Notes: generated by a model not told the origin, from the letters alone. Shown: positions 8,111-17,177, counted from the first letter of the stretch. The stretch: 64,000 bases of DNA from Rhodocyclus tenuis (GCF_014197755.1 NZ_JACIGE010000012.1:62001-126000); one strand, 5' to 3'. Numbers and translations: made by a program.

Positions 8111-8794
8111 TCAGCCCGCCTTGCCGGAGAGTAGTTGTAGGCTCTCGACCAGCGCGCGCAGTTCCCTGACTTCGCTTTCCAGTACCGCCACCCGTGCTGC
8201 CAGATCGTCGTTCGCGCCCGTAGTGGCGTCGCTGCGCGTCGGTGTCGCCGCGCCCGCGTTGTCGGCCGCATTGCCAGCCATATTCGCCGCAGCATCGCCA
8301 CCGAGCAGCTGACACCAGCGCGTTTCGCGCGTTCCCGGTGCGCGCGGCAGTTCGCGTACCAGCGCTGCCGGCTGCTTTGCCGCCATTTCCTCCAAATAGG
8401 CCTCGACCGAGGATATGTCGGCGAAGCCATGCAGACGTTCGGCGTTGAGGCGCAGTTCGCCGGCCGTCTGCGCGCCGCGCAGCAGCAGCACGGTGAGCAG
8501 GGCCGACGCCGGCCGCGACAGGCCGAGCGCCTTTTCCATGTGCTGCGCAAAGCGCAGCACGCGGCCGCCGCTGACTTCGCTGACCAGCCCGCGCTCCTTC
8601 AGCGATTCGAGTGCGCGCAGCGCGCCGGCCTCGCTGATTTCCAGCACCGGATTGCGGCTGGTTTTCTGGTTGCAGCCGGCGATCAGCGCATTGAGCGAAA
8701 GCGGGTAGGTGTCGGGAACCGTGCGCTCCTTTTCACAGAGCGTGCCGAGGATCCGCGTCTCGATTGCCGAGAGTTGTTCACTGCTGTCGTTCAT
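8111..8794 (-). CDS. yceH: YceH family protein (DUF480)
   Basis: Protein of 227 residues. The N-terminal part (AIETRILGTLCEKERTVPD, then YPLSLNALIAGCNQKTSRNP) is the recognisable core of YceH, which forms two winged-helix domains. A short Ala/Asn/Thr-rich linker follows, then a C-terminal stretch predicted as coiled coil (DLAARVAVLESEVRELRAL). The ATG at 8794 is chosen because the conserved N-terminus begins there; the frame stays open upstream. The role in the cell is not established. Confidence 0.9.
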   Translation of the reverse strand: MNDSSEQLSAIETRILGTLCEKERTVPDTYPLSLNALIAGCNQKTSRNPVLEISEAGALRALESLKERGLVSEVSGGRVLRFAQHMEKALGLSRPASALLTVLLLRGAQTAGELRLNAERLHGFADISSVEAYLEEMAAKQPAALVRELPRAPGTRETRWCQLLGGDAAANMAGNAADNAGAATPTRSDATTGANDDLAARVAVLESEVRELRALVESLQLLSGKAG

Positions 8795-8820
8795 TGTTGC
8801 CTCGTTGATGATGGGTGACA

Positions 8821-9495
8821 TCAGTATTGCGTGCCGAGTTGCCGGGTGAGCCAGCCGCCGATGTCGGAGATTTCGTCGTCGCACACGCTATGCGCCATCG
8901 GGTAAGTGTGCCACTCGGGCTGGTAGCCTTGCTGGCGCAGGAAATCGCGGGCGCGCAGGCCGAGTGCGGGCGCCACCACGTCGTCCTCGTCGCCGTGCGC
9001 GGCGAAGATCGGCAGCTGCGCGTTGGCGGCGCGCGTTTCTCCGCTGATGAGTTCGGATGCCGGCAGGTAGGTCGACAGCGCGATCACGCCGGCAAGCGCG
9101 TCGGGGCAGGTCAGCGCCGCCGTGTAGGCGACCGCGCCTCCCTGCGAGAAGCCGGCAAGGACGATCCGCCGGGCCGGAATGCCGCGTTCGACTTCGCGCG
9201 CGATCAGCCGGTGGATGCTGGCGACCGAGTCCTGCAGGCCGGCGACGTCGACGCGGCGCTCGTCCGGCGCCAGCGACAGGATGTCGTACCAGGCGCGCAT
9301 CTCGTAGCCACCGTTGCAGGTGACCGGCTGGTAGGGCGCGTGCGGGAAGATGAAGCGCCCGGACAGCGTTACCGGAAGGCGCAGCTCGGCGACGATCGGC
9401 ACGAAGTCGCTGCCGTCGGCGCCGAGGCCGTGCAACCAGATCAGCGCAAAGTCGGGCTTGTCGCCGCTCGTCAGTTCAATCGGATGTGCGGACAC
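8821..9495 (-). CDS. carboxylesterase/phospholipase, alpha/beta hydrolase
   Basis: Alpha/beta hydrolase of 224 residues of the carboxylesterase 2 (acyl-protein thioesterase-like) family. The oxyanion region LIWLHGLGADGSDF, the nucleophile elbow GFSQGG with its serine, the acid in HGDEDDVV and the histidine in MAHSVC are all visible. The GTG at 9495 is chosen as start: GGAG lies 8 bases upstream of it and homologues begin close to this point. An ATG at 9555 would add a low-complexity extension. Substrate is probably a short-chain ester or acyl-thioester. It follows in the same direction after an intergenic region and precedes yceH by 26 bases. Confidence 0.9.
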   Translation of the reverse strand: MSAHPIELTSGDKPDFALIWLHGLGADGSDFVPIVAELRLPVTLSGRFIFPHAPYQPVTCNGGYEMRAWYDILSLAPDERRVDVAGLQDSVASIHRLIAREVERGIPARRIVLAGFSQGGAVAYTAALTCPDALAGVIALSTYLPASELISGETRAANAQLPIFAAHGDEDDVVAPALGLRARDFLRQQGYQPEWHTYPMAHSVCDDEISDIGGWLTRQLGTQY

Positions 9496-9878
9496 AGGGT
9501 TCTCCGTCGTTGCCGTGGAACGCCGCGCGTGTGCTTCGGCGTCGTTGTCGCGCATGATAGCTGCGCCACGCAGAGCATTGCCGGTCTGGCGCAAAAGGGC
9601 GAATTAGCCCGGTCGCCACCCTTGCCTGCGCAAAGTGTCCTGCCCAAAAAATGGGCAGCGCGAAAAAACTCAATGCCGGCAGCGGGATGCGCAACTTGTT
9701 CAGGGCTTATCCACAGACTTGTTACGGATTTCTGTGGAGACAACCAGTGTGTGCCTTCAATCGGCCGCTGTGCGGAGTCAGCCGGCCTCGCTGCGCATCG
9801 GCGCAGGCTTTGCGCGCGGTGCTGGCGAGATCGGGCAGGGCATGATTTCATAGCGCCTTTCGCCAAGGGAAGCCCGTC
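9496..9878. promoter_or_regulatory. divergent intergenic region with one perfect DnaA box
   Basis: This 383-base stretch separates the esterase (-) from a small membrane protein gene (+). It contains TTATCCACA at 9707-9715, a perfect consensus DnaA box. CCACAGA (9711-9717) and TCTGTGG (9731-9737) form an inverted repeat around it. Only one box is visible and there is no replication gene nearby, so an origin is unlikely. A DnaA-controlled promoter is possible. Nothing else was recognised here. Confidence 0.35.
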
Positions 9879-10040
9879 ATGCAGTGGAGCTGGAAGCCGT
9901 TCGTTCTGTTCGTTTTGTTGCCCGTGCTGGGAATCATCGGCTGGGCCACGGCCGCCGGCGTTTTCTGGACGGGGGTCTTTTTCGCCGTGGTCTACCTGAT
10001 CTTCATCGGCATGGCCAAGTACGTGCTGTTCGACGACTAG
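9879..10040 (+). CDS. 53-residue membrane protein
   Basis: A short frame of 53 residues starting MQWSWKPFVLFVLLPVLG and ending KYVLFDD. It holds two hydrophobic segments, around residues 8-28 and 30-48, and charged residues only at the ends. An AAGGGA ribosome site lies 9 bases before the ATG. The composition and ribosome site suggest a true small membrane protein. Function unknown. Confidence 0.6.
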   Translation: MQWSWKPFVLFVLLPVLGIIGWATAAGVFWTGVFFAVVYLIFIGMAKYVLFDD

Positions 10041-10081
10041 CCGGCTCTACCCAGTCTTGCCAGCAGGATGGGCGGGCGCCG

Positions 10082-10612
10082 TCAGGCCTTGTTTTCTGGA
10101 CGGGTATCCCAGTCGGTCGCCTGTACCAGTAGCGCCAGCGCAGCGCTCAGTCCTTGCGCATCATCGCCATCGAACCGGGCCGGCAAGGGGCTGTCGAGGT
10201 CGAAGACCGCGCGCAATTGCCCATCCACCAGCACCGGCAAGACCAGTTCCGAGCGCGACGCTGCATCGCAGGCGATATGCCCGGCAAAGGCATGCACGTC
10301 GGGAACGAGCTGGATTTCAAGCGTTCGTGCACAGGCGCCGCAAACGCCGCGGCTGAAGGGAATGCGCACGCAGGCCACCTTACCCTGAAAGGGGCCGAGT
10401 ATCAGTTCCTCGTTTCTTGCCAGATAGAAGCCGGCCCAGTTCAGGCCGGGTAGCGCGTTGTAGATCAGCGCAGCGAACTGTGCGAGGTTCGCCAGCCAGT
10501 CGCGTTCGCCAGCGAACAGAGACGCCGCCTGCGCCTGCAGCAGGGCGTACGCCGCGCGCTTGGCCGGCGCACTGGACATGTCGAGGGAGGTGCCTGTTTC
10601 CGGGTGCGTCAT
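10082..10612 (-). CDS. msrC: free methionine-R-sulfoxide reductase (GAF domain)
   Basis: Single GAF-domain enzyme of 176 residues that reduces free L-methionine-(R)-sulfoxide in the cytoplasm. Cys81, Cys91 and Cys115 keep exactly the spacing (10 and 24) of the E. coli enzyme's Cys84, Cys94 and Cys118, with the motif RGVCGACA. The region LPGLNWAGFYL is also typical of the family. It is convergent with the small membrane protein gene. A second ATG at 10579 is possible. The gene protects against oxidative damage to methionine and would complement the nearby methionine uptake system. Confidence 0.92.
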   Translation of the reverse strand: MTHPETGTSLDMSSAPAKRAAYALLQAQAASLFAGERDWLANLAQFAALIYNALPGLNWAGFYLARNEELILGPFQGKVACVRIPFSRGVCGACARTLEIQLVPDVHAFAGHIACDAASRSELVLPVLVDGQLRAVFDLDSPLPARFDGDDAQGLSAALALLVQATDWDTRPENKA

Positions 10613-10815
10613 TGTTCGTTCCGTCGCAAGAGGGTTCCCGTTCGCCGTGCTGATTCCGTGTCAGAAGCGCTGCCGGGCGCCAGCGTCATCGACGACCCGC
10701 CGGTGTGTAGCGGCAGCGGCCGTGAGCAGGGAATGTATCCCGTATCGGCGTGCCTTGTGGCAGATTAGCCGTCCGCCCTCTCCCGGGCATGCCGGTCAAG
10801 AGAGAAAAGGAAGTC

Positions 10816-11229
10816 ATGAGCGACATCAACACCCTGCGTCGCGTCCTGCGCGACTGCCGCACGATTGCTGTGGTGGGTCTTTCCGCCGATGCACACCGGC
10901 CGAGTCACGAGGTCGCCAAGTACATGCAGCAACGCGGCTACCGGATCGTCCCGGTCAATCCGAAATACAGCGAGATTCTCGGCGAGACCTGCTATCCGGA
11001 CCTGCAGTCGATCCCCTTTCCGGTGGACCTCGTCGATGTTTTCCGCAAGCCGCAGGACTGTGTGCCGATCGCCCGGGATGCCGCGGCGATCGGCGCCAGG
11101 GCGCTGTGGTTGCAGCTTGGCGTGATCAACGAAGAAGCGCAGCGCATCGCCGAGGCGGCCGGCCTGACGGTGGTGGCTGACCGTTGCGTCAAGATCGAGC
11201 ATGCGCGCCTGCTTGGCCATTCCGGCTAG
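10816..11229 (+). CDS. CoA-binding domain protein (YccU type)
   Basis: Protein of 137 residues with a Rossmann-like CoA-binding domain. The motif TIAVVGLSADAHRPSHEVAKY and the downstream RIVPVNPKYSEILGE match the YccU/PF13380 family, which resembles the N-terminal domain of succinyl-CoA synthetase alpha. The ATG at 10816 has an AAAAGGAAG site 4 to 10 bases upstream. The physiological role of this family is not settled; it may bind CoA or acyl-CoA. Confidence 0.9.
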   Translation: MSDINTLRRVLRDCRTIAVVGLSADAHRPSHEVAKYMQQRGYRIVPVNPKYSEILGETCYPDLQSIPFPVDLVDVFRKPQDCVPIARDAAAIGARALWLQLGVINEEAQRIAEAAGLTVVADRCVKIEHARLLGHSG

Positions 11230-11349
11230 AGGTTGGCGAAGCAGGCCACCATTTCCGTTTGCCGCACTCAGGCTCCTGGGCGATCCTGGGTAGCGTCGAA
11301 ACCGGCTAATGCCGACGCAGCCCGCATGCCTGCTGGCTTATACGATCGA

Positions 11350-11366
11350 GCGGATAAAATTATCGC
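11350..11366. promoter_or_regulatory. imperfect palindrome before the second sulfonate-type operon
   Basis: GCGGATAA and TTATCGC form 7-bp arms with one bulged G, about 90 bases before the binding-protein start. It lies in the 224-base gap after the CoA-binding gene. It could be an operator for a sulfur-responsive regulator. This is inference only; the gap holds no clear terminator or ORF. Confidence 0.3.
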
Positions 11367-11453
11367 AAATCATTCCTTACGCCCGGCCGAGCCTCACCCT
11401 TAGAGTTTTCCCTCATTGGCGCATCAGTCGCCCGTTGATCGAGAGGGAAAACC

Positions 11454-12743
11454 ATGCAGACGCAATCGCAGCTTCGCCACCCGTTCCGCAGGCTGGCCGT
11501 AGCGCTCGGGCTGGCCGCGACGCTCGCTGGCGGCCCGGTGCTGGCCGCCGAGAAGGCCCAGTTCACCGACTGGGGCTGGCCGCAGCCTTACGAGAAAGTG
11601 TCGGAGAAATCGATCAACTGGCTGAAGGACAAAGGCTGGTGGCCGCTGACGGTGGCCTGGCAGCCGCCGTTCTCCGGCCAGAACGCCAGCCTGGTGACGA
11701 TCAACCGCCTCGACTTCCTTGCCAAGCGTGGCCTCGAAGCGAAGTTCCAGGCGTTCAATTCCGGCCCCGACATCAATGAAGCGATTACCTCGGGCAAGGC
11801 GCAGGTTGGCAACGGCGGCAACTTCCCGCTGACGACGCTGATCGACAAGAACGTGCCGATCAAGGTGGTCGGCATCACCGCGCCGAACCTCAAGCACCAG
11901 ACGATCGTGCCGAACGATTCGCCGGTGAAGAGCCTGAAGGACTTCAAGGGCAGCAATCCGCCGGCGGTGATCGGCATCGTTACCGGCTCGTCGGCCGAGT
12001 TCTACTTCCAGATCGCCGCTGCCGAGAACGGTCTCGCCGTCGGCCGCGACGTGGTGCTGAAGAATCTGCCGCTGTCCGAGCAGATCCAGTTGCCCAAGGG
12101 CATCGCCGCTGTCGTGCCCTGGGATCTGACGGCCAGCCTGATCACGCAGGAAAAGAAGACCGGTCGTTCGATCGACGTCAGCTATCCGTACAACATCTAT
12201 CAGGGCAGCTACTACCTGCGTCAGGAACTGGTCGACAACGTTCCCGACGTGGCGCAGGCACTGACCGACGCGCTGATCGAAGCGAACCTGTGGATCCGCC
12301 TCAACCCCGAGAAGACCGCCGACCTGCTCGGCGAAGAGCCAAACCTGAAGAACGTGCCGAAGACGCTGCTGCTGCAACAGGTGCAGGAGTACAACAACCT
12401 GTACAAGCCGACCTATGTGCATCCGACGCCGGCTTTCTGGGGCCAGGAGAACGCGCGCATCGCGCAATGGCTGAAGCAGGGCAACCGCCTGCAGCGTACG
12501 CTGACGGCGAAGGACTACGAAAACGCCTTCGCGCCGCAGTTCGCCGACAAGGCCTTCGCCAAGCTGGGCTGGAAGATACCGACCCAGCCCGCCGCGATTC
12601 CGAAGAACTGGAGCGGCAAGGTCGGTCAGCACCCCTATCCCGAGTACGACACCTACCTGACCCTGAAGGCGCCGCAAGCCTTCCCGGAAAAAGGTGACCT
12701 GACCAAAGCATGGCAATTCAACGGCAAGAGCTTCAAGCCTTGA
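11454..12743 (+). CDS. ABC transporter substrate-binding protein, sulfonate/nitrate class
   Basis: Periplasmic binding protein of 429 residues, longer than SsuA or TauA (about 320). A Sec signal peptide ends near VLAAEKAQ. The body has the type II binding fold seen in this class (SGPDINEAITSGKAQVGNGGNFPL and SPVKSLKDFKG). The ATG follows a GAGAGGGAAAA site. It overlaps or abuts the permease gene and is followed by an ATPase, giving a full transporter (11.4-14.4 kb). The ligand is not certain; sulfonates, sulfate esters or nitrile-like compounds are candidates. Confidence 0.87.
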   Translation: MQTQSQLRHPFRRLAVALGLAATLAGGPVLAAEKAQFTDWGWPQPYEKVSEKSINWLKDKGWWPLTVAWQPPFSGQNASLVTINRLDFLAKRGLEAKFQAFNSGPDINEAITSGKAQVGNGGNFPLTTLIDKNVPIKVVGITAPNLKHQTIVPNDSPVKSLKDFKGSNPPAVIGIVTGSSAEFYFQIAAAENGLAVGRDVVLKNLPLSEQIQLPKGIAAVVPWDLTASLITQEKKTGRSIDVSYPYNIYQGSYYLRQELVDNVPDVAQALTDALIEANLWIRLNPEKTADLLGEEPNLKNVPKTLLLQQVQEYNNLYKPTYVHPTPAFWGQENARIAQWLKQGNRLQRTLTAKDYENAFAPQFADKAFAKLGWKIPTQPAAIPKNWSGKVGQHPYPEYDTYLTLKAPQAFPEKGDLTKAWQFNGKSFKP

Positions 12744-13606
12744 GTTCGTCCGAATTGACTGCCGGCCGGCATTCCCGCAGCCCGGGGGATGCCGGTTTCA
12801 ACATCCAGACGCCGCGCGTGCCCACTTTCCTCAGCCTTTCCCTGCGCAAGCTGCGGCAGTTCGGTTTCGTCTCGCTGCTCATCCTCGCCTGGCAGTACAT
12901 CAGTGGTGTCTGGTTGCCGGCGGTCGACGCCACTCTGGTAACCCTGCTGCCGCCGCCATCGGCGGTAGCACTGGCCGCTCGCGACCTGATCGTCTCCGGC
13001 GAGCTGCCGGCGCACCTGTGGGCCAGCCTGCAACGCGAACTGATCGCCTTCGCTTTCGCGCTGGCGGCGATCCCGCTCGGTATCGCCATGGGCTGGTGGA
13101 AATGGGTCAACGAGCAGATCGATCCGCTGATCGAGACGCTCCGGCCGATTCCGCCGATCGCCTGGATTCCGCTGTCGATCCTGTGGTTCGGCATCGGCGA
13201 CGCACAGAACCAGTTCATCATCTTCCTCGGCATCTTCTTTCCGATCCTGATCAACACCGTCACCGGTGTGAAGGGCATCGAAACCAACCTGATCCGCGCC
13301 GCGCAGTCGCTCGGTGCTTCGCAATGGCACATCCTCACGCGCGTCGTGCTGCGCGCGGCGCTGCCGCAGATCCTCACCGGCATCCGCGTCGGCTTCGGTT
13401 TCGGCTGGATGGCGCTGGTCGCTGCCGAACTGGTCGGTGCCAGCAGCGGGCTGGGTTTCCTGATCAACGACGCACGCTCGGTGCTGCGTACCGACATCAT
13501 TCTCGTCGGCATGCTCACCATCGGCTTTACCGGTTTCCTCATCGACACGCTGGTGCGCAAGCTGGCGCGCCGGCTGTTGCCGTGGTCGCTGGCCGCCACC
13601 CGCTAA
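12710..13606 (+). CDS. ABC transporter permease, SsuC class
   Basis: Inner-membrane permease of about 298 residues with hydrophobic segments and the EAA-type loop AQSLGASQWHILTRVVLRAALP. The ATG at 12710 lies inside the binding-protein gene (34-base overlap). A TTG at 12740, which overlaps the upstream stop as TTGA, is a good alternative and would shorten it by 10 residues. It pairs with the ATPase 10 bases downstream. Confidence 0.88.
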   Translation: MAIQRQELQALSSSELTAGRHSRSPGDAGFNIQTPRVPTFLSLSLRKLRQFGFVSLLILAWQYISGVWLPAVDATLVTLLPPPSAVALAARDLIVSGELPAHLWASLQRELIAFAFALAAIPLGIAMGWWKWVNEQIDPLIETLRPIPPIAWIPLSILWFGIGDAQNQFIIFLGIFFPILINTVTGVKGIETNLIRAAQSLGASQWHILTRVVLRAALPQILTGIRVGFGFGWMALVAAELVGASSGLGFLINDARSVLRTDIILVGMLTIGFTGFLIDTLVRKLARRLLPWSLAATR

Positions 13607-13616
13607 GGATCCACGC

Positions 13617-14420
13617 ATGGGTACCCTGATCGTCGACCGCGTCGGCAAGACCTATCCCGGCAACAAGACCGGGGAGCAGACCGTGGCTCTCGACGGCGTC
13701 AGCTTTACCGTCGCCGACAACGAATTCTGCGCACTGCTCGGGCACAGCGGCTGTGGCAAGACGACGCTGCTCAACCTGATCGCCGGCTTTGAGCAACCCG
13801 GTAGCGGATCGATCACGCTCGATGGCGTGCCGGTGCGCAGGCCGGGACGTGAACGGGCCGTCGTCTTTCAGGATTACGCGCTCTTTCCCTGGCTGACGGT
13901 CGAGGGAAACATCCGCTTCGGTCTGGAAACGCAGGGCAGGATCGCGGCGGGCGAGCGCCAGCGCATCGTCGACGAGCACATCCGCCTGGTCGGGCTCGCC
14001 GGTTTCGAGCGGCATCTGCCGCACCAGCTTTCCGGTGGCATGCGCCAGCGCGTCGCCATCGCCCGCGCGCTGGCCACCGACCCGCAGGTGCTGCTGCTCG
14101 ACGAGCCTTTCGCCGCGCTCGACGCGCAGAACCGCTTGCTGATGCAGGACGAGCTGGCACGCATCTGGGCTTCGGAAACGAAGACGATGTTGCTGGTTAC
14201 GCACAGCATCGAGGAAGCGATCAGGCTCGCCGATCGCATCGTCGTCCTCAGCCGGCGACCGGGCCGCGTCCGGGAAAACATCGTCGTCGATCTGCCGCGT
14301 CCACGGCACGAGGATTCCGCCGGTTTCATCGCGCTGCGCCGTCACATCCGGAATCTGCTCAACGACGAGCCGGCCGATCAACTTGCTGTCGAGGCCGCGA
14401 GCGTCTTTCCTCTCGCCTGA
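13617..14420 (+). CDS. ABC transporter ATP-binding protein, SsuB class
   Basis: ATPase of 267 residues. Walker A GHSGCGKTT, Q-loop VVFQDYALFPW, signature LSGGMRQRVAIARAL, Walker B VLLLDEPFAALD and switch LLVTHSIEEA are complete. It closes the operon 11454-14420 and is followed by a strong hairpin. The IRLADRIVVLSRRPGRV tail is typical of nitrate/sulfonate/taurine ATPases. Confidence 0.93.
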   Translation: MGTLIVDRVGKTYPGNKTGEQTVALDGVSFTVADNEFCALLGHSGCGKTTLLNLIAGFEQPGSGSITLDGVPVRRPGRERAVVFQDYALFPWLTVEGNIRFGLETQGRIAAGERQRIVDEHIRLVGLAGFERHLPHQLSGGMRQRVAIARALATDPQVLLLDEPFAALDAQNRLLMQDELARIWASETKTMLLVTHSIEEAIRLADRIVVLSRRPGRVRENIVVDLPRPRHEDSAGFIALRRHIRNLLNDEPADQLAVEAASVFPLA

Positions 14421-14421
14421 T

Positions 14422-14447
14422 CCTGCGGATGCTTATGCGTCCGCAGG
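14422..14447 (+). terminator. hairpin after the second sulfonate-type operon
   Basis: CCTGCGGA (14422-14429) pairs with TCCGCAGG (14440-14447), and inner GC/GC pairs leave a TTAT loop, giving a stem of about 11 bp right after the ATPase stop. A second small hairpin (CGATAT/ATATCG, 14448-14461) follows. There is no T-run, so termination may depend on Rho or the element may be an mRNA end stabiliser. Confidence 0.5.
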
Positions 14448-14588
14448 CGATATTCATATCGGCATTGCTTCGTTTGGCTGGCGCGGCGCGCGGGCTATCT
14501 TCCACTTCCCAACTTCTGGTCCGTTGCTTCCGGCAAGGTGCCGCGGCGGCGGCTCGTGGCCAGCACGCAGCAAGAACACAGGTCACAC

Positions 14589-15605
14589 GTGATAGACATC
14601 GAGCACGTCTCCAAGCACTACGTCGTCGACGGCATCGCGGTTCCCGCGCTATCCGACGTCAGCTTGCGCGTCGAACAGGGTGAGGTGTTCGGCATCATCG
14701 GCGTGTCAGGCGCGGGCAAGAGCACCCTGGTGCGCACGCTGAACCTGCTCGAACGCCCGGACAGCGGGCGCGTGCTGGTCGATGGCAGCGACATCACGCT
14801 GTTCTCCAAAACGCAGCTGCGCAGTTACCGGCGCAAGACCGGGATGATTTTCCAGCATTTCAACCTGATCGGCGCCAAGACCGTTGCCGAGAACGTCCGC
14901 TTTCCGCTGAAGCTGACCGGCGAATACACCACGGCTGAAATCGAGCAGCGCGTCGACGAACTGCTTGAACTGGTCGAACTCTCCGGCCATCGCGACAAAT
15001 ATCCGGCGCAGCTTTCCGGTGGCCAGAAGCAGCGTGTCGGCATCGCCCGGGCGCTGGCCAACCGCCCGAAGCTGCTGCTCTGCGACGAAGCTACCTCGGC
15101 GCTGGACCCGCAGACGACGCAGTCGATCCTGCACCTGCTGCTCGACATCAACCGCCGTTTCGGGCTGACCATCGTCCTGATCACACACGAGATGGACGTC
15201 ATTCGCGCCGTCTGCGATCGCGTTGCCGTCCTCGACCAGGGTGTTCTCGTCGAGCAGGGACGTGTCGCCGAAGTGCTGCTGCATCCGCAGCATGCGCTGA
15301 CGCGCGCGCTGGTGCAGGAAAGTTGCCCGCAGGGCGAGAGTGCAAAGATCAGCGCGCGCCTCAATTTGCCGGGACCTTTGCTGCGCCTGACCTTCCTCGG
15401 TGCGATCACGCATCAGCCGGTCCTGCAGCGCATCGCCGCGGCCTTCGCGCTTGGTTTCAACATCATCGAAGGCGTCATCGGCCACATCAAGGAAACGCCC
15501 TATGGCCAGATCACCGTGCAGGTGATCGGCGCGGTTCCCGATCTGGCGCGTCTGGAAGCGGCCTTCGGCGAGCACTCGGTGCGTTGCGAGCTGGTCCAGC
15601 CATGA
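14589..15605 (+). CDS. metN: MetN, methionine ABC transporter ATP-binding protein
   Basis: MetN energises uptake of D- and L-methionine. The 338 residues hold Walker A GVSGAGKST, signature [15 protein letters not shown], Walker B LLLCDEATSALD and switch LITHEMDVIRAVCDRVAVL, followed by the C-terminal NIL domain (QPVLQRIAAAF) that senses methionine. GTG at 14589 is chosen because the protein then begins MIDIEHVSKHY, as in the family. The frame is open upstream but that part has no family similarity. The stop overlaps metI by 4 bases. Confidence 0.95.
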   Translation: MIDIEHVSKHYVVDGIAVPALSDVSLRVEQGEVFGIIGVSGAGKSTLVRTLNLLERPDSGRVLVDGSDITLFSKTQLRSYRRKTGMIFQHFNLIGAKTVAENVRFPLKLTGEYTTAEIEQRVDELLELVELSGHRDKYPAQLSGGQKQRVGIARALANRPKLLLCDEATSALDPQTTQSILHLLLDINRRFGLTIVLITHEMDVIRAVCDRVAVLDQGVLVEQGRVAEVLLHPQHALTRALVQESCPQGESAKISARLNLPGPLLRLTFLGAITHQPVLQRIAAAFALGFNIIEGVIGHIKETPYGQITVQVIGAVPDLARLEAAFGEHSVRCELVQP

Positions 15606-16279
15606 GCAGCGAAGTCTTTACCATCCTCGGCTCGCTCGACTGGTCCGACATCGGTCTGGCGACGCTGGAAACGCTGGCCATGGTCGGCGGCTCGCTGCTG
15701 TTCACCGTGATCCTCGGGCTGCCGCTCGGCGTCATCCTGTTCCTTACCGGCCCGCGTCAGCCGCTGGCGCACGCGCAGATCTACGCGGTGCTGTCGCTGC
15801 TGGTGAACCTGCTGCGTTCGACGCCCTTCGTCATCCTGCTGATCGTGCTGATTCCGTTTACGGTGGCGTTGATCGGCACCTCGATCGGTGTTCCCGGCGC
15901 CATTCCGCCACTGGTCATCGGCGCCACGCCGTTCTTCGCCCGCCTGGTCGAGAACGTCCTGCGCGAGGTCGACCGCGGCATCATCGAAGCGAGCCAAGCG
16001 ATGGGCGCGACGCTGCCGCAGATCGTCTTTGGCGCGCTCCTGCCCGAGACCTTTCCCGGCCTGCTCGCGGCCGTCACCGTCACCGCCATCACGCTGGTTT
16101 CGTATGCGGCGATGTCCGGTGTCATCGGCGGTGGTGGCCTCGGCGATCTGGCGATCCGCTTCGGCTACCAGCGTTTCCAGACCGATGTGATGGTCATCAC
16201 CGTTGCTGTCCTGCTCCTGCTCGTGCAGGTGCTGCAGGTGTTCGGCGACCGACTGGTGCTGCGCTTTTCCCACAAATGA
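15602..16279 (+). CDS. metI: MetI, methionine ABC transporter permease
   Basis: Permease of 225 residues (family about 217) with five hydrophobic segments and the coupling loop EASQAMGATLPQIVFGALLPE. The segment SGVIGGGGLGDLAIRFGYQRF near the C-terminus is characteristic of MetI. It starts with ATGA overlapping the metN stop and leads, after 112 bases, to metQ. Confidence 0.95.
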   Translation: MSSEVFTILGSLDWSDIGLATLETLAMVGGSLLFTVILGLPLGVILFLTGPRQPLAHAQIYAVLSLLVNLLRSTPFVILLIVLIPFTVALIGTSIGVPGAIPPLVIGATPFFARLVENVLREVDRGIIEASQAMGATLPQIVFGALLPETFPGLLAAVTVTAITLVSYAAMSGVIGGGGLGDLAIRFGYQRFQTDVMVITVAVLLLLVQVLQVFGDRLVLRFSHK

Positions 16280-16391
16280 GACGTTTTCCTGCCATGCCAC
16301 AGAGCACACGCATGCCCCACCGGCACTGTTGATTGCGGCCCCGGAAAGGCCGCTCCCCGCGTTTGCCCTTAACCCGCATAAAGGAAAACTC

Positions 16392-17177
16392 ATGAAAAGC
16401 AGGATCTCTCCGCTCTTCGCGGCGCTGTTCGCCTTTGCTGCCTTCTCCGCGCACGCCGAAAGCAAGCTCAGCGTCGCTGCCACCGCCGTACCGCATGCCG
16501 AAATCCTCGAGCACGTCAAACCGGCGCTGGCGAAGGACGGCCTGGTACTCGACATCAAGGTGTTCACCGACTACGTCCAGCCGAACGTGCAGGTGGCCGA
16601 GAAGAAGATCGACGTGAACTACTTCCAGCATCAGCCCTACCTCGACGAGTTCAACAAGGCCAAGGGCACGCATCTGGTGGCGGTCGCGCCGATCCACGTC
16701 GAGCCCTACGGCGCTTACTCGAAGAAGGTCAAGAAGGCGGCCGATCTGCCGAACGGCGCAACCATCGCCATTCCGAACGATCCGTCCAACGCCGGCCGCG
16801 CGCTGGTGCTGCTCGAACAGAACGGCCTGATCAAGCTGAAGGACGCGCACAACATCCTGTCGACGGTCAAGGACATCGCCGAGAACAAGAAGAGCTTCAA
16901 GTTCAAGGAACTCGAAGCGGCGACGCTGCCGCGCGTGCTCGACCAGGTCGATCTGGCGCTGATCAATACCAACTACGCGCTCGAAGCCAAGCTGGTGCCG
17001 ACGCGCGACGCGCTGTTCATCGAAAACGCCAACTCGCCCTACGCCAACCTGATCGTCGCCCGTCCTGACAACAAGGACAGCGCCGACGTGAAGAAGCTGG
17101 TCAAGGCCCTGCAGAGCGCCGACGTCAAGCAGTTCATCGAGACGAAATACAAGGGCGCGGTCGTTCCCGCCTTCTGA
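16392..17177 (+). CDS. metQ: MetQ-type methionine-binding protein (no lipobox)
   Basis: Methionine-binding protein of 261 residues. The motifs LSVAATAVPHAEILEHVKPA, VFTDYVQPN and FQHQPYLDEF are those of the MetQ/NlpA family. AAAGGAAAA precedes the ATG. The signal peptide ends SAHA-ESK and lacks the lipobox cysteine found in most MetQ proteins, so it should be a soluble periplasmic protein, not a lipoprotein. It completes MetNIQ. Confidence 0.93.
   Translation: MKSRISPLFAALFAFAAFSAHAESKLSVAATAVPHAEILEHVKPALAKDGLVLDIKVFTDYVQPNVQVAEKKIDVNYFQHQPYLDEFNKAKGTHLVAVAPIHVEPYGAYSKKVKKAADLPNGATIAIPNDPSNAGRALVLLEQNGLIKLKDAHNILSTVKDIAENKKSFKFKELEAATLPRVLDQVDLALINTNYALEAKLVPTRDALFIENANSPYANLIVARPDNKDSADVKKLVKALQSADVKQFIETKYKGAVVPAF

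Noticed and set aside
9707-9715. Replication origin suggested by a DnaA box
   Set aside because: Only one perfect box is present, with no AT-rich unwinding element and no dnaA, dnaN or rep gene nearby.
14538-14588. Upstream ATG for metN
   Set aside because: It adds residues without family similarity; the GTG at 14589 fits the conserved MetN N-terminus.
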